From Desulfobacteraceae bacterium (GTDB taxonomy: Bacteria > Desulfobacterota > DSM-4660 > Desulfatiglandales > Desulfatiglandaceae), in assembly GCA_030613055.1 (NCBI GenBank), contig JAUWMR010000024.1:1-57204 (forward strand): a stretch of 57,204 bases of DNA, written 5' to 3'. The notes under the pieces were generated by a model, which saw only the letters and a list, made by a program, of their open reading frames with translations, was not told the DNA's origin and made no database searches. Numbering within the stretch: the first letter of the stretch is position 1; each line of letters starts with the position of its first letter. The translations under genes were made by a program, and so were the position numbers. Below, piece after piece: positions 52,181-57,204 of this stretch.

Positions 52181-53479
52181 TCAATATGTGTTATCCGGTC
52201 TATAGGTTTCCGGGTCAAAATAGGTCATAGCCTCCCCTACGGTAAAAAGTGAGCCGCAGACTACAATCAAATCTTCAGGGTCGGCCATTTCCCTGGCTTT
52301 ATTTAGGGCACCGTTCAGGAACGGTTCGACTCGCCCCGGTTTCCCTAAAGGGGCTGCCGCAGCCATCAGGGTTTCAGGGTTTGCCGCCCGCGAATAAACG
52401 GGCCTGGTGTAAATGGCATAATCAGAGAGCGGCACAATTCCCTTGAGCATCCGGGCTATTTTTTTGTCTTCCATGATACCAATCACCAGTATCAAACGCC
52501 TGTATTTGAACCCGGTCTTTATGGCGTTTGCCAGTGCCCTGACGGCCGCTGGATTGTGTGACCCGTCAAGGAGAATAGTGGGGTTTACCGAAAAAATCTG
52601 CATTCTACCATCCCAGATAGTCTTTTTCAATCCCTTACGCATATGTGCAGGCGAAATATCAAACCCCTTCTCCTCAAGCCTTTCTGCCACGGCTAACGCC
52701 AGCGCCCCATTGCGGACCTGGTAACTGCCCTTAATGCCTGGATCAAGCCCGTAAAGCCGTTGTTTTAAACCATAGTAATTAAACACCGGTCCTGTAGTCT
52801 TGTAGCGCACATCCTTTCCAACCCTCCATAAGGGAGAGACTTTTTCTTTACACAGAGATTCAAAGAGATTGACTACAGGAGGCTGTGTGGCGCCGGTTAT
52901 CATATCTATTCCCTCTTTTATGATCCCTGCTTTTTCTGCGGCAATATCCAGAAGCCGGGATCCAAGGAAGAACTCATGCTCCATGCTTATGTTCGTAATC
53001 ACGCAAACCATGGGTGTAATAACATTTGTGGCGTCTAAGCGTCCCCCCATGCCCACTTCAATGATAGCGATATCGGTCTTTTCCCGTGCAAAATAGGCCA
53101 GGGCCATAGCCGTAGTTGTCTCAAAAAAAGTTGGTGGTTCCCCCGGAGCGAACACACCTCGCAATTCCTCAATTAAACCCGCCGCCTTTTCCCGCGTAAT
53201 TTCCTTATCATTGATCTTAAAGCGCTCGGTGAATCTGACCAGATGAGGAGATGAATATAATCCCACCTTAAGACCCGCCTGTTTCAAAATGGATGCCACA
53301 AAGGCGGCTACCGAACCCTTACCATTTGTCCCCGCAATGTGGATATAGTTTTGGCCTATATGAGGGTTTCCAAAGGCCCTCAACAGATTAGTTGTTTTTG
53401 ACAGCCCGAACTTGATCCCGTATTTTTGCAGGCTGTATAGATATTCAATTCCTTCCTGGTAAGGTGTCATTTTTTTCAT
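52181..53479 (-). CDS. folC: Folylpolyglutamate/dihydrofolate synthase FolC
   Basis: A Mur-ligase-type enzyme that adds glutamate to folates. Seen: YIHIAGTNGKGSVAAFVASI (P-loop), YSSPHLVRFTERF, GGRLDATN with the ATP/Mg site, LDGSHNPAAVRAL and the final VVCGSLFTVGEAM. From ATG 53479 the protein has 432 aa; an upstream ATG at 53551 would add an unlikely extension. No clear RBS is seen. The gene is on the same strand as lptD and 35 bp from the repeat element. Confidence 0.94.
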   Translation of the reverse strand: MKKMTPYQEGIEYLYSLQKYGIKFGLSKTTNLLRAFGNPHIGQNYIHIAGTNGKGSVAAFVASILKQAGLKVGLYSSPHLVRFTERFKINDKEITREKAAGLIEELRGVFAPGEPPTFFETTTAMALAYFAREKTDIAIIEVGMGGRLDATNVITPMVCVITNISMEHEFFLGSRLLDIAAEKAGIIKEGIDMITGATQPPVVNLFESLCKEKVSPLWRVGKDVRYKTTGPVFNYYGLKQRLYGLDPGIKGSYQVRNGALALAVAERLEEKGFDISPAHMRKGLKKTIWDGRMQIFSVNPTILLDGSHNPAAVRALANAIKTGFKYRRLILVIGIMEDKKIARMLKGIVPLSDYAIYTRPVYSRAANPETLMAAAAPLGKPGRVEPFLNGALNKAREMADPEDLIVVCGSLFTVGEAMTYFDPETYRPDNTY

Positions 53480-53820
53480 AGAGCAAATTCGGTCTTTCAA
53501 TGCAAATCCAGCGCCTGGACATATTTCTTCCTGGTCCAGCAGTATCTGCAAACCTTTATACTACCAGAATTATTAAGGTTTTGTCAATTTAAAAGATAAA
53601 AAGGTTTTTTTTAGGATTAAGTTGCCTGCCCTCTACATAAAAAAATCCAGTTGAAAGATAAATAATATAGATTGTGAACCGTTGATCGCTATTGTGTCCA
53701 TTGTTTAACTGCAAAAAGTAGCATGTTTTCTGTTGACATTTAGTTCTTTAATTAAATACAAGAAATTCGATGATTTTTTAAGGGTTTAGCCTTGCGTTAC
53801 TCTATAATGTCAGGTTATAA
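53480..53820. other. Gene-free AT-rich region
   Basis: I see no gene. TTGACA (53733-53738), then 18 nt, then TACAAG might be a plus-strand promoter for the remnant and membrane protein downstream; the -10 is weak. The minus-strand folC promoter should be here too, but I cannot point to it. Confidence 0.35.
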
Positions 53821-54018
53821 GAATGCTTCAATATCTATTTGACGCGGCCAGTCTCACATGGAAAAATAAAGGCAATTGGGAAGGTGGTTCATGCGTCAGA
53901 CAATATCTACATGGCCGAGTCGCTTTTGTTTGACTCAGAGGGACGGGAAATCGCCCGTGGAAGCGGCAGTTTTACAAAAAGCAAAATCAAACTGTCTTCC
54001 AAAACAGGATACAAATGA
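53821..54018 (+). pseudogene. PaaI-type hotdog thioesterase, C-terminal half
   Basis: The frame after TAA 53818-53820 reads FNIYLTRPVSHGKIKAIGKV, then VHASDNIYMAESLLFDSEGR and EIARGSGSFTKSKI, a recognisable C-terminal half of a PaaI-family thioesterase. There is no start codon, and the N-terminal half with the active-site region (HGG...) is absent upstream. The stop overlaps the ATG of the next gene (54015-54018), as in a normal operon, so the 3' half has remained joined to its partner. Frames seen in the other phases here are shadows. Confidence 0.7.
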
Positions 54019-55022
54019 AATTATTCAAATCCATCAGGGTAAAGAGGGTGTCGAAAACCACGCTTCAGCATACCAGCCTGTCAAAGGAGACATCTTCCGG
54101 GCCAGTTATAAAAATTATGCGGAAAATCAAATATCCAGCCCTGACGGTCATCCTTTTAGTCCTGATATTTCTGGCAGGCCAGGGCCGTTTAGACCGGTAC
54201 ATAGAGATGTGCGGAATGCACAGGGTTACAACTGCAAATGAGAAATATCTCCAGGAATCCTTTGACAAGGCACTTGATGGTTTTCTGGTCCTTTCGGGCA
54301 TTAAGATGGGCCTGGCTGTAGTCGAGGGGAGTGAAGTGGGTATTGGATTTAACTTGGAGATAGGTGATGTGGTTCAGGCGGCATACGACTACGTTGACGT
54401 GGCCTGGCATACCGTTCTTGCGGGAGCGGTTGTCCTTTTAATGACACGCTATTTGCTCAATGCCGCAACTCTGATCGACCATTGGTGCCTGGCTGCAACC
54501 ATTCTTGTTATTGTCGTGCTGTTAATACTGAAATGGTTTTTACCGAATTTCAGACGGTGTATTCTACTTAGCAAAGGGCTTGGAATTTTTATGACCGTGT
54601 TGACGGTTACCCTGTACCTTGTACTCCCGCTTTCTATTACAGGGGCAACCTTCTTATCAGAAAAAATCACTGCACCATCAATACAGGAGGCTCAAGAGGG
54701 GCTTGAAAAGGTGCATAAAGAACTGTTCGCAGGCGACAAAGCAAAACATTCTGATTTGTTTAAGAAAGTAAAGCGATTAAAGCAGAGAATTGATTTTATC
54801 GCTGGATACTTGAAGGATAAAACCAGGGAACTGACAGTATGGATTATAAAACTGATTGCAGGCTATGTGTTTGATTGTATTGTTTTCCCATTAGGACTTT
54901 TTTTGTTGCTATTCTGGCTTACAAAGGCCACAGCCAAATACCTGTTTGATGTCAAGCAGAGACAGACCCTGCGGGATGATCTTGAAGAGATCTTTAAGAA
55001 ATACAGGAGCTTTCATTATTAA
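54015..55022 (+). CDS. Membrane protein of unknown function
   Basis: I do not recognise the family. The 335-aa protein has a signal anchor (~38-55), a soluble stretch (RVTTANEKYLQESFDKALDG), then membrane segments near 130-150, 160-180 and 190-215, a charged helical stretch (QEAQEGLEKVHKELFAGDKA), and a final hydrophobic pair (~280-310). It overlaps the thioesterase remnant's stop. A strong terminator follows. No nucleotide- or metal-binding motif is visible. Confidence 0.7.
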   Translation: MKLFKSIRVKRVSKTTLQHTSLSKETSSGPVIKIMRKIKYPALTVILLVLIFLAGQGRLDRYIEMCGMHRVTTANEKYLQESFDKALDGFLVLSGIKMGLAVVEGSEVGIGFNLEIGDVVQAAYDYVDVAWHTVLAGAVVLLMTRYLLNAATLIDHWCLAATILVIVVLLILKWFLPNFRRCILLSKGLGIFMTVLTVTLYLVLPLSITGATFLSEKITAPSIQEAQEGLEKVHKELFAGDKAKHSDLFKKVKRLKQRIDFIAGYLKDKTRELTVWIIKLIAGYVFDCIVFPLGLFLLLFWLTKATAKYLFDVKQRQTLRDDLEEIFKKYRSFHY

Positions 55023-55029
55023 GCAGGAC

Positions 55030-55078
55030 CCCAATCGAGTCAAAAATCGATTGGGTGTTAATCGTTATTCGTTATTTT
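55030..55078 (+). terminator. Rho-independent terminator
   Basis: CCCAATCGA (55030-55038) pairs perfectly with TCGATTGGG (55047-55055) around an 8-nt loop; T-rich sequence with TTATTTTTTATTTTT follows by 55085. It ends the membrane-protein transcript. The rest of the gap to 55301 has no gene. Confidence 0.65.
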
Positions 55079-55301
55079 TTATTTTTCCATTGAAAACCTG
55101 GTCCTCCCCCGCGTAACTGGATCTTCGATGGGCCAGGTCAGAGCTAAATGGCTCTGCCTTGGAGTTTTGTGTCTAAAAATACAAATTCCAAGCACCAAAA
55201 TACAAATAAATCTCAAACTCTAATATTCAATGACCAAAACCGGATTGAAACTCCAACAAAGCAAATCCCTTCTTCCGGCTATTTCACAAAAGGTCTGTTC
55301 C

Positions 55302-56492
55302 TCAGACATCATTTATCTCTCTGATTGGCGACATCAGAACGATAAAGAACCCGACCATCCCAAGGATTCCGCAAACCCAGAAGAGTGCCCCCAGGCTGGT
55401 TTGATGTGAGAACCAGCCCGAAACGACCGCACCCGTAATAAAACCCGTATCATAAACGGCTGTAAAAAGAGACATTACTGCCGGCTTTTCATTTTTGCTC
55501 CCGTGGGCCGCAGCAAGGGCATTATGGGCCGGAAAAAGAAGACCCATGCCGACGCCGTACAAAAGCGCGGAAACAGGGAAGAGTGAGGAGTTGATCAGTC
55601 CCGGGATCAACAGGATACCGAGAGAGAAAAGGGGATAAGAAAACCTTAAAAAACGCACCTTGCCATAGCGGTCAATAAGTCTTCCCATGATAAGGAGGAC
55701 AGGGATGGCCGCAGAGTATGATGTGAGAAAGAAGGGACCGGCGGATATTCCTTTTCCGGTTGCAAGCAGAGCTAAAAAATTGGGCACTGTTGACTGGCAG
55801 TGGGCGAAGATAATCGTGGAAATCAAGAGAAAGACAAACGAACGGTTTTTGAGAAGCGGGAGGTATCTGGCAGTGGTATTTTTATCTTCCGGTCTATGGG
55901 GTGCCAGGGGTGGAATAGCCGTAAAGGCGGCAAACCATGCCAGGACAATTGATACGGACGCTGCTGTATAGAGGGCATGAAAACCCCACTTATGGATAAG
56001 AAATTCTCCGGCTGGAGGGGCCAGGGCCACAGCGGCCATAAGGCATGCACCTAAAACCCCGAAAGCCTCTCCCCGTTTACCGGGGTGAAATGCCCTGGCC
56101 ATAAGGGAAAAACCGCCGGAGATAAAGGCAGAAAAACCGATTCCATGAATTACCCTGACTAACAGCATACCAGGCCCGAAGGCCGTTACAAGATTATAGC
56201 CCAAAGAAGCGATTAAACACACGGCCATACCAAGAGATATAATCCTGTATTCTCCGTTAAGGGCGACTAATTTGCCAAAAAACGGCCTGGATATGACCGC
56301 GGCAACGGAAAAAAGGCCCATCACAATTCCTATTATATGATGACCATCTACCATGGTATCGAGGGCAAGGGGATACAGGTATAGGAAGGAGATGTTTGCA
56401 AATACAAACAAAAAAGAGAGGTTCAGAAAGACAAAAGATCGATCCCAAAGCGTCTTGTGTGGATTTTTTTTATTTTTGCCTGAAAATTCCAT
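55302..56492 (-). CDS. Major facilitator superfamily transporter
   Basis: The 396-aa product has twelve hydrophobic segments in two halves and the MFS motif A-like GKLVALNGEYR after TM2 and GRLIDRYGKVRFLRF after TM8. It resembles sugar/drug efflux-type MFS proteins; the substrate cannot be told. The start is ATG 56492. The next gene on the same strand, the zinc-ribbon protein, lies 35 bp upstream. Confidence 0.9.
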   Translation of the reverse strand: MEFSGKNKKNPHKTLWDRSFVFLNLSFLFVFANISFLYLYPLALDTMVDGHHIIGIVMGLFSVAAVISRPFFGKLVALNGEYRIISLGMAVCLIASLGYNLVTAFGPGMLLVRVIHGIGFSAFISGGFSLMARAFHPGKRGEAFGVLGACLMAAVALAPPAGEFLIHKWGFHALYTAASVSIVLAWFAAFTAIPPLAPHRPEDKNTTARYLPLLKNRSFVFLLISTIIFAHCQSTVPNFLALLATGKGISAGPFFLTSYSAAIPVLLIMGRLIDRYGKVRFLRFSYPLFSLGILLIPGLINSSLFPVSALLYGVGMGLLFPAHNALAAAHGSKNEKPAVMSLFTAVYDTGFITGAVVSGWFSHQTSLGALFWVCGILGMVGFFIVLMSPIREINDV

Positions 56493-56527
56493 TCATTCGA
56501 TCGGTATATAAACGTGAAGTAATTTTT

Positions 56528-56842
56528 TTACTGGGCTTTACCGCAAAAAGGGCAAAAACGGTAGGCTGAATCAATGGGCTTTCCGCAATAGGTGCAGATA
56601 TGCCCGGGACCCTGCCGGGATTCAGACCGACCTCCCACTATTTCACGGGCCGGACTCCCGCACCTCTGGCACTCTAAAAAAGGGAGACCCTTTTTGACCC
56701 GGAAAATGGGAATAAAGAAGACAGAAAAGTAGTGGTCAACCCTCTTAAGCCGCGCCTGGTTGAGGCCACAGGATGGGCACATCCTGGGCTGGTCATCTAA
56801 TTTCACTGTTTTTGGCTGTATTCCTGCTATAATGAAAAACAT
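56528..56842 (-). CDS. Zinc-ribbon protein
   Basis: A 104-aa protein begins MFFIIAGIQPKTVKLDDQPR and has CPSCG, CQRCG, CTYCGK and CPFCGK, i.e. two pairs of CxxC knuckles forming two zinc ribbons. I choose ATG 56842 because MFFIIAGIQPKT is the typical beginning of this family; a TTG at 56881 would add 13 residues. The first half has a short hydrophobic stretch (FSVFFIPIFRVKKG). It may bind nucleic acid or act as a chaperone, but its role is unknown. Confidence 0.75.
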   Translation of the reverse strand: MFFIIAGIQPKTVKLDDQPRMCPSCGLNQARLKRVDHYFSVFFIPIFRVKKGLPFLECQRCGSPAREIVGGRSESRQGPGHICTYCGKPIDSAYRFCPFCGKAQ

Positions 56843-57061
56843 GATCTTAGACACTTTATATGTGAAAAAGATACTGATCAAGAAGTAATTGCCTGCATCC
56901 TGATTTCGGGCAGTTACATCCTATGAGATTGCTTTATCCCGCCTTCGCGGGACTCGCAATGACTACTGCATGAGGGTTTTTTTACAAATCCATCAATTTT
57001 GCATGTAACAACTTTTTCATCTTAAAAAATTGTGATACATTTATGGTCTAAGTATACGAAT
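56843..57061. other. Gap before the right-edge repeat
   Basis: No gene is seen. A half REP-like palindrome (CCCGCCTTCGCGGGACTCGC) occurs near 56940. Confidence 0.5.
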
Positions 57062-57204
57062 TTCAGATATAGTCAAATAGTTGAGTGGTTAAGTGGTTGA
57101 GTTGGAAAATATTTGTTATAATTTCAGTAAGTTATAAATATCAAAATGATAAATGTCCAATTATTCTGCAAAAAGCAAATATGCCCGTGAATTTAACCAC
57201 TTAA
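57062..57204. repeat. TIR-bearing MITE-like element, copy 2 (cut by window edge)
   Basis: Starts TTCAGATATAGTCAAATAGT and matches copy 1 (47825-47995) with a diverged middle. The right end GTGAATTTAACCACTTAA stops at the window border, so the full element probably extends about 30 bp further. Confidence 0.8.

Noticed and set aside
53876-54241. 121-codon frame before the membrane protein
   Set aside because: It lies in another phase across the thioesterase remnant and the true gene, with no family resemblance.

Overview
This 57.2 kb window looks like chromosome of a Gram-negative bacterium, most likely a Desulfobacterota (deltaproteobacterial, sulfate-reducer-type) organism. Pointers are lptD, a branched-chain amino-acid-type ABC transporter embedded in an acyl-CoA catabolic operon, the tadA-tRNASer-tRNASer-dnaX-ybaB-recR housekeeping block, a glycerate-based compatible-solute cluster, and many short palindromic intergenic repeats. 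The lineage is inferred from gene content and style; no database search was possible.

Region 1 (1-17.1 kb) is a defence island. It starts with broken gene ends, an XRE-type regulator with a metallopeptidase-like domain, and an ORF6N protein that looks internally deleted. A complete-looking type I-E CRISPR-Cas locus follows: cas3, cas8e (casA), cse2 (casB), cas7 (casC), cas5, cas6e, then an inserted block (Fic stump, Bro-N protein, four-helix-bundle protein, cas4 stump), then cas1, cas2 and a 43-repeat array. The Cascade backbone gene cas7 has an in-frame TAA at codon 125. Unless this is a sequence error or is suppressed, interference is dead while adaptation (cas1-cas2) and the array look intact. 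Just after the array lie a BrnT/BrnA-like toxin-antitoxin pair, a truncated ASCH gene and a coiled-coil protein on the minus strand.

Region 2 (17.1-20.1 kb) holds an orphan AbiEi-type antitoxin with a palindromic operator, a flavodoxin and a ParE-type toxin-antitoxin pair. Three copies of a ~130-bp intergenic repeat separate these genes.

Region 3 (20.1-31.4 kb) holds an enoyl-CoA hydratase, an MBL-fold hydrolase, glycerate kinase, then a minus-strand cluster of two glycosyltransferases and a sugar-phosphoglycerate phosphatase that probably makes a glycosylglycerate osmolyte. An HD protein, an MlaD-like lipoprotein and DsbD follow.

Region 4 (31.4-39.8 kb) is a minus-strand operon reading acyl-CoA dehydrogenase, livK, livH, livM, livG, livF, acyl-CoA ligase. 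This looks like uptake, activation and oxidation of an organic acid.

Region 5 (39.9-57.2 kb) is mostly housekeeping: sirtuin, SAM hydroxide adenosyltransferase, HNH and PilZ proteins, tadA, two serine tRNAs, dnaX, ybaB, recR, a GlcD-type oxidase, uppP with a DUF368/PopT-like transporter, lptD, folC, a thioesterase remnant with a membrane protein, an MFS transporter and a zinc-ribbon protein.

The least expected observations are two genes (lptD and the gpgS-like glycosyltransferase) that appear to start at AUC, each with a Shine-Dalgarno exactly 7 nt upstream and the same GCC|ATC context; the cas7 nonsense codon; the cas4 N-terminal stump; and array repeats whose last base is not G, which reads as a record of off-PAM spacer acquisition.
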